The notes beneath the pieces were generated by a model. That model ran no database searches. It had not been told where the DNA came from and saw only the letters and a program-made list of their open reading frames with translations. Below are positions 1-7,971 of a DNA stretch of 22,342 bases, piece after piece. Each line of letters opens with the position of its first letter. The first letter of the stretch is position 1. This stretch comes from Clostridiales bacterium UBA7568 (GTDB lineage Bacteria; Bacillota; Clostridia; Oscillospirales; CAG-272), in assembly GCA_002479075.1 (NCBI GenBank), contig DLLG01000006.1, positions 43,452 through 65,793 on the forward strand, given 5' to 3'. The position numbers and the translations under genes were made by a program.

Positions 1-172
1 CAAAAGAAACTTTGGTTATTGGGGATGATATGCAGATTTTTCGGCAACTGCGCAGACGGGGCTTGCCAAAAAAGCAAAAGAAGCTTCGGTTATCGGGGAT
101 GATATGCAGATTTTTCGGCAACTGCGCAGACGAGGCTTGCCAAAAAGGCAAAAGAAGCTTCGGTTATTGTTT
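1..172. repeat. Tandem 74-bp repeat, two full copies plus a partial third
   Basis: Units start at 1, 75 and 149, each opening with CAAAAGAA. By hand the first two 74-base units differ at about five positions, and the third stops after roughly 22 bases at GGTTATTG. The junction motif GGCAAAAGAAGCTTCGGTTA recurs in inverted orientation at 5928-5947 with one mismatch, so this belongs to a dispersed repeat family. The array may extend left of the window. Open frames across it look incidental: they lack a convincing ribosome binding site and follow the repeat. Confidence 0.8.
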
Positions 173-375
173 TGTACAAACGTTTCATTGCCTGCATAAA
201 CGGGTATTTCATCGTAGGGGAGGGGTCTCCCCTCCCGACCATCCGATTTTATCGATATATAAGTGAGATTTATTCTCTTTTAGCCTTCCTCAGAGAGGAA
301 GGCTAATATTTCTCCCGTCGGCGACGCCTGCCCGCGCAAATCAAGCGCATCTCGCCGAGAAGAGTCAAGCTTTTT
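173..375. other. Intergenic stretch with dispersed palindromic repeat
   Basis: I see no convincing gene here. The stretch contains a GC-rich palindrome around GGGGAGGGGTCTCCCCTCCC (216-235) and the palindrome CCTTCCTCAGAGAGGAAGG (284-302), which continues as a 51-base element that recurs inverted at 5495-5545. It lies downstream of the leftward ThrE-like gene and probably contains that operon's transcript end, but I could not find a textbook hairpin plus T-run on the minus strand. Confidence 0.5.
284..334 (+). repeat. 51-bp dispersed repeat, copy 1 (inverted copy at 5495-5545)
   Basis: The element starts with the perfect palindrome CCTTCCTCAGAGAGGAAGG and ends with TCGGCGACGCCTGC. Compared by eye with the reverse complement of 5495-5545, it matches at 46 of 51 positions. 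The two copies sit in the intergenic regions on either side of the ThrE-to-SPOCS gene block. Confidence 0.8.
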
Positions 376-1650
376 TCATTTCCGTCTCATCTTTTTTATG
401 CCCTTGCGCAGCATATCAAGCACGGTATACATTGTGATAAGTCCGAGCGCTATCGCCCCTGCGACCATAAGAGTTAAATTGAGGGCGGAGGAAGCAAGCG
501 GGTCACCGCTGATGAGATAATAAACTGCTCTGTAAATACCAGCTCCGGGCACGAGCGGAATTATCCCGCAGATAAGAAAGATCGTTTCGGGAGCTTTCAG
601 GGCTCTTGCAAAGATATATGCAAGGAGCTCTGCGAGCAATGCACCGAGGAACGCTCCCCAGACGTCGCCCATACCGTTATAAAATCCGAAAAGGTTTGCC
701 GTCCAGCCAATCGCCGCCGTGAAAGCTGAAGCGACTATGAACTTTTTCGGCACGTCAAGTATAAACGAAAAGCCAACGATTGAAAATGCCGCCGCGGCAA
801 AGCCGACCGCATAGCCGACAAAACCCTTTCTCGTAATATTCGTTATAAAACCGATCGTTTCGGGCGCAAATCCAACCTTCTGCCCGAAAAATATTCCTGC
901 GCCGACGCCGACAGCAACCGCCGCCGCTATCATAAACGCCTCAACCATTCTTGCGCAGGCGGAAATGAAGTCGCCCTGAAGCACATCGCGGACGGCATTT
1001 GTTATCGCAACGCCGGGCACAAGCGGCATTATCCCGCCGACGATTATGTACTGCGGGTGAAGCTCGATCCCCGTTTTCATTGCCCCGAAGACGCATAAAA
1101 GCGAAACAACCGTTATCGTTGCCGCGCAGAGCACGTCGCAGAGAAAGTCCATTCCGATGAACTTGCGCAGATAGTAGTTTTCAAAAGACATAACAAGGCC
1201 GGCAATGAGCGCAACCGTTGCATCAAGAAGCGAGCCGCCATAAAGCAGCGCGAACATACTCGTCGCAAGCATAACGCCGATCATCTTCATAACCGTGCCG
1301 TAAATATGCTCGTTTTTTATCTTTTCAAGGCGTGATTTTGCCTCTTCAAGCGTAATTTTGCCTCCGCAGAAGTCGCGTGAAACGTTATTTACAAGATATA
1401 TCCTTGAAAGATTGTTTGATCCCGGCATTATCCTGCGGGTTACCGAAAGCGTTTCATTCTTATCGTCCGAAAGAGTAACGGTTATTCCCGTCGGCAGAAC
1501 GAAAGCGTCCGCCTGCGAAAAGCCCGTTGTCTGAAGTATTCTCCATATGGTGTCCTCAACTCTGTGCGTCTCCGCGCCGGAGCTCATCATTATCTGCCCC
1601 GCAAGAATTGCCATATCGACAAGCTCTCTGTAATAAAACGAGTCCTCCAT
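376..1650 (-). CDS. Threonine/serine exporter (ThrE) family membrane protein
   Basis: This 424-aa protein belongs to the ThrE amino-acid exporter family (DUF1212 plus the ThrE_2/DUF3815 half in one chain), integral membrane proteins that export threonine or serine. The N-terminal cytosolic part carries the family signature SSGAETHRVEDT (residues 23-34), and the remainder holds about ten hydrophobic segments in two blocks, each with a PLVPG motif (near residues 208 and 365). In many Firmicutes the two halves are separate genes; here they are fused. It is the last gene of a leftward operon, starting 11 bases after the Ppx/GppA stop, with a GGAGG-like site just upstream. Substrate is inferred from family only. 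Confidence 0.85.
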   Translation of the reverse strand: MEDSFYYRELVDMAILAGQIMMSSGAETHRVEDTIWRILQTTGFSQADAFVLPTGITVTLSDDKNETLSVTRRIMPGSNNLSRIYLVNNVSRDFCGGKITLEEAKSRLEKIKNEHIYGTVMKMIGVMLATSMFALLYGGSLLDATVALIAGLVMSFENYYLRKFIGMDFLCDVLCAATITVVSLLCVFGAMKTGIELHPQYIIVGGIMPLVPGVAITNAVRDVLQGDFISACARMVEAFMIAAAVAVGVGAGIFFGQKVGFAPETIGFITNITRKGFVGYAVGFAAAAFSIVGFSFILDVPKKFIVASAFTAAIGWTANLFGFYNGMGDVWGAFLGALLAELLAYIFARALKAPETIFLICGIIPLVPGAGIYRAVYYLISGDPLASSALNLTLMVAGAIALGLITMYTVLDMLRKGIKKMRRK

Positions 1651-1661
1651 AATTCCTCCGT

Positions 1662-2612
1662 TTATCTTGCGTTTTTTCTTTCTTCAATCATTTTTGCAAC
1701 GAACCCCTCGCGCACGCCCGCCCCGCTTATAACCAGCCTTTCGGCGCCGCAATAGCTTATTACCTCGAAAAGCGCACATACTCCGGGAGCAACCGTCGCC
1801 GTTCTGTCCGAAGAAAACTTCTTTATCGCCGCGCCGCCGTCGGAAAGGACGGTATCGCGGACGAAGAAAAGATCCTTCGTCGTCATTTCAAAGCCGTCAA
1901 GAGAGGAGGGGCCGAGGCAGACGCCCATAAATATCTTTGCCGCCGCTCTCGCCGTACCGCCGATGAGATATGCCGTGCCGCCGATGTTTTCAAATTCCGG
2001 ATGCGACGAAAGCTCAGAAAGAACATAGCTTTTTATATCCGCAAGCTCGCTCTCCGTTACGGCGAGAGGGCTTTTGACAAACCTTTTTGAAATTGCAAGA
2101 CAGCCTATCCTGAAGCTGTGTCCGCAGGTTTTCCGTCCGTCCTCAAAGCCGACTATCTCCGTGCTGCCGCCGCCCATATCGACGGTTATTCCCTTTTTCG
2201 CAATACCCTCTCCGAAGCGCTTTACCGTCGCGCAAAAGTCAAGCTCTGCCTCCTCGTCGCCGGAGATTACGTTGACTTCAACTCCGAGCCGCCGTTTTAT
2301 CGCCGCAAGCACCCGCTGTGTGTTTGAAAGCCCGCGAAGGCTTGCCGTCGCAAAAGCATAAAAAGCATCCGTCGGAACGGAATTCGCCCTTGCGAGATAT
2401 TCCCTGAGTACGGCAAAAAGCCTGCCCTCGCCGTCCGGCGACAGCCTCCCGCCGACAGAATACGCTGCAAGCCCGAGCATACTGCGCGCGGAATCACAAA
2501 CGGAAAATTCCCCCGTCTCGGTGTTTATATCGTATATATTCATTCTGACGCTGTTTGCGCCGATATCGACGACCGCGATCTTCTCGGCGGTCTCAGAAAA
2601 TCTGTCCTTCAT
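1662..2612 (-). CDS. Ppx/GppA family phosphatase (exopolyphosphatase-like)
   Basis: At 316 aa this matches the short clostridial form of the Ppx/GppA family in the ASKHA actin-like ATPase fold, whose members hydrolyse polyphosphate and/or pppGpp. Visible motifs are the phosphate-1 loop AVVDIGANSVRMNIYD (residues 13-28), ATASLRG (about 88-94), the catalytic-glutamate segment VISGDEEAEL (115-124), the phosphate-2 loop ITVDMGGGSTEIV (142-154) and a late GGTARAA adenosine-type motif. The C-terminal HD domain of long Ppx proteins is absent. The start codon overlaps the stop of the upstream DUF2500 gene by 4 bases (ATGA), implying translational coupling. Polyphosphate versus pppGpp preference cannot be told from sequence. 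Confidence 0.88.
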   Translation of the reverse strand: MKDRFSETAEKIAVVDIGANSVRMNIYDINTETGEFSVCDSARSMLGLAAYSVGGRLSPDGEGRLFAVLREYLARANSVPTDAFYAFATASLRGLSNTQRVLAAIKRRLGVEVNVISGDEEAELDFCATVKRFGEGIAKKGITVDMGGGSTEIVGFEDGRKTCGHSFRIGCLAISKRFVKSPLAVTESELADIKSYVLSELSSHPEFENIGGTAYLIGGTARAAAKIFMGVCLGPSSLDGFEMTTKDLFFVRDTVLSDGGAAIKKFSSDRTATVAPGVCALFEVISYCGAERLVISGAGVREGFVAKMIEERKNAR

Positions 2613-2929
2613 ATTACAAAAGAAATGAACTCCGTTCCTCTGACTGTTATCGTTCCTTCATCGCCCTCGGCAAAATAGAGATAAGCATCGCTCGGAACGC
2701 GATATTCCGCCCTGTCCCCCGTTTTGAATTCGAACGTTATGAAATAGGCTTTGCCTTCCTTTGACATTGAAAACGTTCTCCTCGAAACGACCTTTGCCGG
2801 AGCGGATATTCTCGGCAAGGTTATATTTTTTCTTCCGAACCCCGCCGCGCGGGATACCGTCGCCATCATAATAATTATGATTACGGCAAACGCAAAGAAC
2901 ACAAGTATTCCGCCGATACTGAAGATCAT
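2609..2929 (-). CDS. DUF2500-family small membrane protein
   Basis: This 106-aa protein has an N-terminal membrane helix (residues about 3-24) and a C-terminal beta-rich domain reading AKVVSRRTF, ITFEFKTGDRAEYRVP and EGDEGTITVRGTEFISF, the pattern of DUF2500 proteins. Their biochemical role is unknown to me. It is the promoter-proximal gene of the leftward operon with Ppx/GppA and the ThrE-like exporter, and overlaps the former by 4 bases. A GGAGG site precedes the start (minus strand, about 2937). No catalytic residues are evident, so I assign family only. Confidence 0.75.
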   Translation of the reverse strand: MIFSIGGILVFFAFAVIIIIMMATVSRAAGFGRKNITLPRISAPAKVVSRRTFSMSKEGKAYFITFEFKTGDRAEYRVPSDAYLYFAEGDEGTITVRGTEFISFVI

Positions 2930-2959
2930 TTCAGCCCTCCGTCAAGTGATTACTATATG

Positions 2960-2988
2960 ATTATATACCATTCTTTCAAAAATCGCAA
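2960..2988 (-). promoter_or_regulatory. SigA-type promoter for the DUF2500-ppx-thrE operon
   Basis: On the minus strand TTGCGA (2988-2983) is followed by a 17-base spacer and a perfect TATAAT (2965-2960), about 30 bases upstream of the DUF2500 start. Confidence 0.7.
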
Positions 2989-3063
2989 GAGAATTGAGAA
3001 AAAGTACTTGCTATCCGGAATATAAATTTATAAACAACCGAAAACGGAGGCAATTTACATAAA

Positions 3064-3756
3064 ATGATGGGCTTTTTTTCGGCGCTTATGTCAAATTTTC
3101 TCTATCTGTTTCTCAAAATATCGTATTCGCAGAGCTTCCCTCCGCCGCTTTCGCCCAAAGAGGAGGCGGAATGCTTTGAAAAAATGCGTGCGGGAGATAA
3201 AGCCGCAAGGGGAAAGCTGATAGAGCATAATCTGCGACTGGTTGCGCACATCGTCAAAAAATATTATTCGCTCTCCAAAAATCAGGATGATCTCATTTCG
3301 ATCGGCACGATCGGGCTGATAAAAGCAATCGACTCCTTTGACAGTCGCAACGGAACCCGCTTTGCGACTTATGCAAGCAAATGTCTGCAAAACGAGATAC
3401 TTATGTATTTCCGTTCGCAGAAGAAAACGGCGTGCGAAGTCAGCATAAGCGAGCCGATAGATATAGATAAGGACGGCAACCCCCTGACATATATCGACGT
3501 TATCAGCACCGAGGACACCATTGCAGACGATATTGACAGCAAGATAAAAACCGCAAAAGCGAGGAAAGCGCTGCTCGCCGTGCTGGACGAGCGGGAGAGG
3601 GAGATCGTTATTTTGCGGTACGGGCTGGACGGAAACCCGGCAATAACGCAGAGGGAGGTTGCGGAGAAGCTCGGCATTTCGCGCTCATATGTATCCAGAA
3701 TTGAAAAATCCGCATTAAAAAAGATGGGCGTATATCTTTCTTCGGGCATATTTTGA
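3064..3756 (+). CDS. sigK: Sporulation sigma factor SigK
   Basis: This 230-aa sigma-70 family protein matches the late mother-cell sporulation factor sigma-K. It shows region 2 (HNLRLVAHIVKKYY, DLISIGTIGLIKAIDSFD, then RFATYASKCLQNEILMYFR), the linker EPIDIDKDGNPLTYIDVI typical of SigE/SigK, and region 4 (LDEREREIVILRYGL, then the helix-turn-helix ITQREVAEKLGISRSYVSRIEKSALKKM). The first 25 residues are hydrophobic (GFFSALMSNFLYLFLKIS), like the membrane-bound pro-sequence removed by SpoIVFB in Bacillus. The gene is contiguous, with no skin-like insertion. A GGAGG precedes the start. I could not identify the expected SigE-type promoter with confidence. Confidence 0.9.
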   Translation: MMGFFSALMSNFLYLFLKISYSQSFPPPLSPKEEAECFEKMRAGDKAARGKLIEHNLRLVAHIVKKYYSLSKNQDDLISIGTIGLIKAIDSFDSRNGTRFATYASKCLQNEILMYFRSQKKTACEVSISEPIDIDKDGNPLTYIDVISTEDTIADDIDSKIKTAKARKALLAVLDEREREIVILRYGLDGNPAITQREVAEKLGISRSYVSRIEKSALKKMGVYLSSGIF

Positions 3757-3786
3757 GAGACGCCGACATATATCTTTTATCGGATA

Positions 3787-3816
3787 AATAAAGCTCTTGC
3801 CGTCGGCGGCGACGGG
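3787..3816. other. Hairpin downstream of sigK
   Basis: GCTC-TTG-CCGTCG-GCGG-CGACGG-GAGC forms a bulged stem-loop in the sigK/SPOCS intergenic gap. It lacks a T-run, so it may be an mRNA-end or stability structure rather than an intrinsic terminator. Confidence 0.4.
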
Positions 3817-3861
3817 AGCCGAATATCATAGAAAATCCGTCGGGAAAGAGGTTATGTATTT

Positions 3862-5445
3862 ATGTTCAGTTACACAGACGACGGCGCAAAAAACTGCGTC
3901 GTAATAAAAACCTTCGAGGACACTGCCGTAAAAGAGGTCGGCGCGGAATATAATCTTCCGGATTATCTGCCGGATGTCAGCCGGGTGCTCCGTGCAGACG
4001 CAAAAGTCTGCCGCGCGGGAAAATATATAAACGGCTCCTCCCTCGAATATGACGGTACAGTCAATTTCTCCGTCATTTATTCAACTTCGGACGGGATAAT
4101 CAAAAGCGCGGATTTTTCCTCTGATTACGGCGGCAGTATGCCGATCGGCGATATATCTGGCGATTGCTCCGTCGATGCGGATACAGAGCTCGACTCGGTG
4201 ACCGTGCGTCTGCAAAACCCCAGAAGGCTGACGGCAAAAGCAAAGATTGCCGTAACCGCAACGATAAACTGTCTCAGCTGCTCCGCCCCTTCCGTAACCG
4301 GCGTTTCCGGCGCGGAGGACGATATAATGTGCAAAACAGAAAACATTGACTGCTGCTTCGGGATCGAGGCGCAGGATGCGGATGTTTCCGTAAGCGAGGA
4401 TATTTCCGTAGCCTCTCCGCTCCCCGTCATCGGAGAGATAGTCAGCGTTTATCTCGATCCGTACCTCTCCGAAATGAAGGCGGGCGACGGCGAAATAAAT
4501 TACAAGGGCAACGCTACGGCAAACATTCTGTACAGCGCGGCGGAGGAAGACCCTCAGTCGCCTAAAACATATGTTTCGCTCATCCGCAGAATCCCCCTTT
4601 CGGGAGAAGCAATCGCCGAGGGCGTGACGGAAAACTGCCTTGTCACCGGAAATATCTGCATAACAAGCACGGAATTCCGCAAGGCGGCGGACGAAACGGG
4701 CGAGGATCGCACGGTTGAGATTGACTTTTCGTATTCCGCATTTTTTGACGCATATAAAAACGTCCGCAGCGAGATAACAACCGATATGTATTCAACGGAA
4801 TATGAAGGCGAAACCGATATGAAAACTCTTTCATATCGCTCCTGCGCCTGCGCAAAGAGCTTCAATTTCTCCTCCTCCTCCTGCACGGAGCTCCCCGATT
4901 CGGATCTGACAAACGTCACGGCTATAAGAGGCGACGCAACCGTCACAGGGGCGGAAAAATCCGGCGGCAAGCTGATTTTTACAGGCAACATAGATATTTA
5001 TGCAATACTCTCCGGCGGCGGGATATATATGGGCAAAACGTTTTCTGCGCCGTTCCGTGCCGAAACCGACGCAACTATGACCCCGGACGATTTTGATTAC
5101 TCCGCAGATGCCTCCGTTATTGACATAAAGGGCAGAACAGCAGACGGCAAGCTCTGCGCCGATATGGAAATAATGATAAACTATATCACCTTCGCAAAGA
5201 AGGAATCCGAGGTCGTTTCCGTGCTTTCGCTGCGTCGCGACAAGCCGAGAAAAACGGATGACGGCGCAAAAATAACCCTTTATTATCCTTCAAAGGGAGA
5301 GACGCTCTGGGACATAGCCAAAAAATACGGCACAACGGAGAGCGAACTTGCGCAGATAAACGGTCTTGACGGAAATCCGGAGGGCGGCGTGCTTATGATT
5401 CCCTCCCGCAAAGCAAAAACCCCGATCTATACTAAGATAATATAA
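3862..5445 (+). CDS. SPOCS (DUF3794) plus LysM spore-coat protein, SipL-like
   Basis: This 527-aa protein carries repeated SPOCS/DUF3794 segments (clear copies near residues 20-130, about 195-280, and 320-430) and one C-terminal LysM domain (about 471-517: YYPSKGETLWDIAKKYGTT, then ELAQINGL and VLMIPS). This matches SipL, which in Clostridioides difficile binds SpoIVA during spore-coat assembly, and is the functional counterpart of Bacillus SpoVID. It has no signal peptide, consistent with mother-cell cytosolic assembly. It follows sigK by about 105 bases on the same strand, a fitting context for a late sporulation gene. An AAAGAGG site precedes the chosen ATG. The exact partner is inferred from the family. 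Confidence 0.85.
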   Translation: MFSYTDDGAKNCVVIKTFEDTAVKEVGAEYNLPDYLPDVSRVLRADAKVCRAGKYINGSSLEYDGTVNFSVIYSTSDGIIKSADFSSDYGGSMPIGDISGDCSVDADTELDSVTVRLQNPRRLTAKAKIAVTATINCLSCSAPSVTGVSGAEDDIMCKTENIDCCFGIEAQDADVSVSEDISVASPLPVIGEIVSVYLDPYLSEMKAGDGEINYKGNATANILYSAAEEDPQSPKTYVSLIRRIPLSGEAIAEGVTENCLVTGNICITSTEFRKAADETGEDRTVEIDFSYSAFFDAYKNVRSEITTDMYSTEYEGETDMKTLSYRSCACAKSFNFSSSSCTELPDSDLTNVTAIRGDATVTGAEKSGGKLIFTGNIDIYAILSGGGIYMGKTFSAPFRAETDATMTPDDFDYSADASVIDIKGRTADGKLCADMEIMINYITFAKKESEVVSVLSLRRDKPRKTDDGAKITLYYPSKGETLWDIAKKYGTTESELAQINGLDGNPEGGVLMIPSRKAKTPIYTKII

Positions 5446-5447
5446 AC

Positions 5448-5475
5448 AAATCCCCCCGCTTCCGCGGGGGGATTT
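5448..5475 (+). terminator. Strong hairpin terminator after the SPOCS gene
   Basis: A perfect 12-bp stem, AAATCCCCCCGC with loop TTCC and GCGGGGGGATTT, begins three bases after the stop codon. The T-run is only three bases, but the stem is very stable. Confidence 0.75.
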
Positions 5476-5974
5476 GCCGGATTGCGAAGCAAGCCAAGCA
5501 GGCGTCGCCGATGGGAAAAATATTTGCCTTCCTCTCTGAGGAAGGTGGCATTTTCGCAAGAAAATGACGGAAGGAGTTTGCAAAGCGAGATACGCAGGTA
5601 TTATCAAAAGGGGAATTCTCTGAAAGTTCCGTTCCTTTATGTACTTTCTTTTTTGAAAAGAAAGTACGAAAGAAAGCAATTTGAGGGACACATTCCCTCA
5701 AAAACTCCCTTGAAAAGTTCAAGGCGGAGCTTTTCTGTCCCGTCAGCGTTATCGCTGTGAGAGACGGAAGCTTCGGTTCGAATGTTAATGCGCTTTGACT
5801 GTGCAGAGCTTTTGTACCTGCGCTGACGGGAGAAAGTATGAGACTTTTTTCTTGCAGAGCTTTTCACGAGAGAAAATTAAGGCTTTCCCTAAAAGAGGGA
5901 GGCTAAAAATGAGCGCACAAAACCAAATAACTGAAGCTTCTTTTGCCTTCTTTTCTTCTCGAAGAAAAGAACGG
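5476..5974. repeat. Repeat-rich intergenic region, a cluster of perfect hairpins
   Basis: I find no credible gene in about 500 bases. Instead there is a run of perfect inverted repeats: CATTTTC/GAAAATG (5549-5566), GTACTTTCTTTT/AAAAGAAAGTAC with a 3-base loop (5641-5667), TTGAGGGA/TCCCTCAA (5681-5701), and TTCTTTTCTTC/GAAGAAAAGAA with a 2-base loop (5948-5971). It also carries inverted copies of the repeats found at 1-334. This looks like an accumulation of miniature dispersed repeats. Its right edge reaches the folD stop codon. Confidence 0.65.
5495..5545 (-). repeat. 51-bp dispersed repeat, copy 2 (inverted relative to 284-334)
   Basis: Read on the minus strand, it matches 284-334 at 46 of 51 positions, including the palindrome CCTTCCTCAGAGAGGAAGG and the tail TCGGCGACGCCTGC. 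Confidence 0.8.
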
Positions 5975-6829
5975 TCAAAGAAAAGTAGGTTGGAGCTTTG
6001 CGGCTGTCACGGTGTTTTTCAGCAGCATTGTAACCGTCATTGGTCCGACGCCGCCGGGGACAGGGGTAATAAGCGAGGCAACCGGCTCGACGGAGGCAAA
6101 ATCAACGTCACCCGTCAGCTTCCCTTCGGGCGTTCTGTTCATTCCGACATCTATCACAACCGCTCCCGGCTTGACCATATCAGCCGTCACAAAGCCTGCC
6201 TTTCCGACAGCGGAAACGAGAATATCCGCGCGACGGGTGATCTCCGGCAGATTTTTCGTTCTCGAATGACATATCGTCACGGTGCCGTTTTCGTGCAGGA
6301 GAAGCATTGCCATAGGCTTGCCGACAATGTTGCTCCGCCCGATGACAACACAGTCCTTGCCGCAAACGCTTACCCCGCTGCGGTGCAAAAGTTCGATTAT
6401 TCCCGCAGGCGTACACGGCAGGAAACTGAAATTTCCAGTCATAATCCTGCCGACGTTTTCGTCGCAAAAGGCGTCAACGTCCTTTTTCGGATCAATATGA
6501 GCGATTATATTTCTCTCGTTTATATGCTTCGGAAGCGGCAACTGGACGAGTATTCCGTTTATTTCGGACCGGCTGTTCAGCCCGTCGAGCACGGAAATAA
6601 TCTCCTCCTCCGTTGTCTCTGAAGGCATAGCAATAATCTCCGAGGCGATGCCGGTTTCATCACAGGCTCTTTTCTTGTTGCGGACGTAAACCTGCGATGC
6701 AGGGTCGTCTCCGACGATGACAACGGCAAGACAAACCTTTATGCCGTTTTCCGCAAGCAAGGAAACCTCTTTTTTTATCTCCGCACGGACCTCGGCGGAA
6801 ATTGCCTTTCCGTCAATTATCTTTGCCAT
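5975..6829 (-). CDS. folD: Bifunctional methylenetetrahydrofolate dehydrogenase/cyclohydrolase FolD
   Basis: At 284 aa this is full-length FolD, the cytosolic enzyme that interconverts 5,10-methylene-, 5,10-methenyl- and 10-formyl-tetrahydrofolate with NADP. Key segments are visible: the substrate and catalytic motif QVYVRNKKRACDE (about residues 46-58, with the conserved Tyr and Lys), GILVQLPLP, KDVDAF, the dinucleotide loop GRSNIVGKPMA, and PGGVGPMT near the C-terminus. It is the last gene of the yfmF-yfmH-lgt-folD operon and its ATG lies inside the 3' end of lgt (17-base overlap). Its final codons (PTFL then TGA) run into the dispersed repeat at 5948-5971, so the extreme C-terminus may have been supplied by a repeat insertion. 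Confidence 0.95.
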   Translation of the reverse strand: MAKIIDGKAISAEVRAEIKKEVSLLAENGIKVCLAVVIVGDDPASQVYVRNKKRACDETGIASEIIAMPSETTEEEIISVLDGLNSRSEINGILVQLPLPKHINERNIIAHIDPKKDVDAFCDENVGRIMTGNFSFLPCTPAGIIELLHRSGVSVCGKDCVVIGRSNIVGKPMAMLLLHENGTVTICHSRTKNLPEITRRADILVSAVGKAGFVTADMVKPGAVVIDVGMNRTPEGKLTGDVDFASVEPVASLITPVPGGVGPMTVTMLLKNTVTAAKLQPTFL

Positions 6830-7952
6830 CTTCGCCCTCTTTTTCGTCTTCCGACGTTTTTTCCGGCTTTTCTTCCTTTTTGGGAACGAGCTTTATCTGC
6901 TGATCTTCTTCTCCTGCCTCTTCCTTTTCGAAGAGCTTCTTTTTTCTGCTCTCGCGGACGAGCTTTTCATCGTTTATCTCCTCCGCTTTTTCGAATTCGT
7001 CGGTATTGAAGTCAACGGATGAATCAATCTCCGAAGAAGCATATCTGTCTCTGCCTATCCCAAAGAAATACGGAATCGAAACCTCGCTGCCGGCTCTGAT
7101 TTTTCCTGCCTTTTCGTCGCGCACGGCGATGATATGGCAAACGATTGTAAGCGGCAGGGAGATCACAAACAACACTATGCCGAGCAACGCCGAAACTCTT
7201 ATTCCGGTGTTTCCGAGATAGAGAGAGTCTGTGCGCAGTTGTTCGATGAAAAATCTTCCGAATCCGTACCAGCCGAGGTACCAAAGGAAAACTTCCCCGC
7301 CGAATTTTTTCTTCTTATAGAAGATATTTATAAGAATAAAGCCGACAAGATTCCAGACGGATTCATAGAGGAATGTCGGATGGACATACACCATTTCCGC
7401 CGTGCCGAAATCTGCGATTGTGCTGCCGTTCTGAAGGCCCATACGGAGAAAATACAGCGGATGCGAGGGAGAAACAAGTCCTCCGTAGGCTTCGCCATTG
7501 AAGAAATTGCCCCATCTGCCGAGTATCTGTCCGATCATAACTGCGGGGATTATCATATCCGCATATTTGAAAAAGTCAATCTTTTTGTGTTTTGCAACGA
7601 ATATAACGGCAACCATACCGCCGATAATGCCGCCGTAAATCGCAAGACCGCCGTCCCAGACGGCAATGACATCATAGAACGAATGAACGTTGCCGTAAAA
7701 GATGACATAATAAAGTCTTGCGCCGACGATTGCGGCAGGCACGCAGATGAGCGCCGTATCGATAACGTCGTCCAGCTTTATCTTTGCCCTGCCCGCACGA
7801 TACGCAACATATGCGAATGCGAGGATTATTCCGATACAGATTATGACCCCATACCACATTACCGGTCTGCCGAAAAGAGTGAACGCCGTATTTCTGACGG
7901 AAAATTCACCAATCCCCAGTCCCGGAAATGAAATGTTTGATGTGTGTCCCAT
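6813..7952 (-). CDS. lgt: Prolipoprotein diacylglyceryl transferase Lgt with acidic C-terminal tail
   Basis: Lgt transfers a diacylglyceryl group from phosphatidylglycerol to the lipobox cysteine of prelipoproteins, the first step of lipoprotein maturation in the cytoplasmic membrane. The protein shows about seven membrane segments and the Lgt signature GRWGNFFNGEAYGG, followed later by HPTFLYES and FLWYLGWYGFGRFFIEQLRTD. The family is usually about 260-300 aa; this one is 379 aa because of a charged tail of about 90 residues after residue 290, rich in Glu, Lys and Asp and predicted disordered. The core looks intact. It starts 19 bases after yfmH stops and overlaps folD. Confidence 0.93.
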   Translation of the reverse strand: MGHTSNISFPGLGIGEFSVRNTAFTLFGRPVMWYGVIICIGIILAFAYVAYRAGRAKIKLDDVIDTALICVPAAIVGARLYYVIFYGNVHSFYDVIAVWDGGLAIYGGIIGGMVAVIFVAKHKKIDFFKYADMIIPAVMIGQILGRWGNFFNGEAYGGLVSPSHPLYFLRMGLQNGSTIADFGTAEMVYVHPTFLYESVWNLVGFILINIFYKKKKFGGEVFLWYLGWYGFGRFFIEQLRTDSLYLGNTGIRVSALLGIVLFVISLPLTIVCHIIAVRDEKAGKIRAGSEVSIPYFFGIGRDRYASSEIDSSVDFNTDEFEKAEEINDEKLVRESRKKKLFEKEEAGEEDQQIKLVPKKEEKPEKTSEDEKEGEDGKDN

Positions 7953-7971
7953 ATTTCAGTTCCTTTTCCGA

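Noticed and set aside
1..172. CRISPR array
   Set aside because: The units are uniform 74-bp tandem copies with no distinct spacers between short repeats.
12..266. 84-codon open frame over the left tandem repeat
   Set aside because: Its sequence is just the translated repeat, with no ribosome binding site and no family signal.
5795..6622. 275-codon plus-strand frame over the intergenic repeats and folD
   Set aside because: It runs antisense through folD and across dispersed repeats, so it is not a gene.
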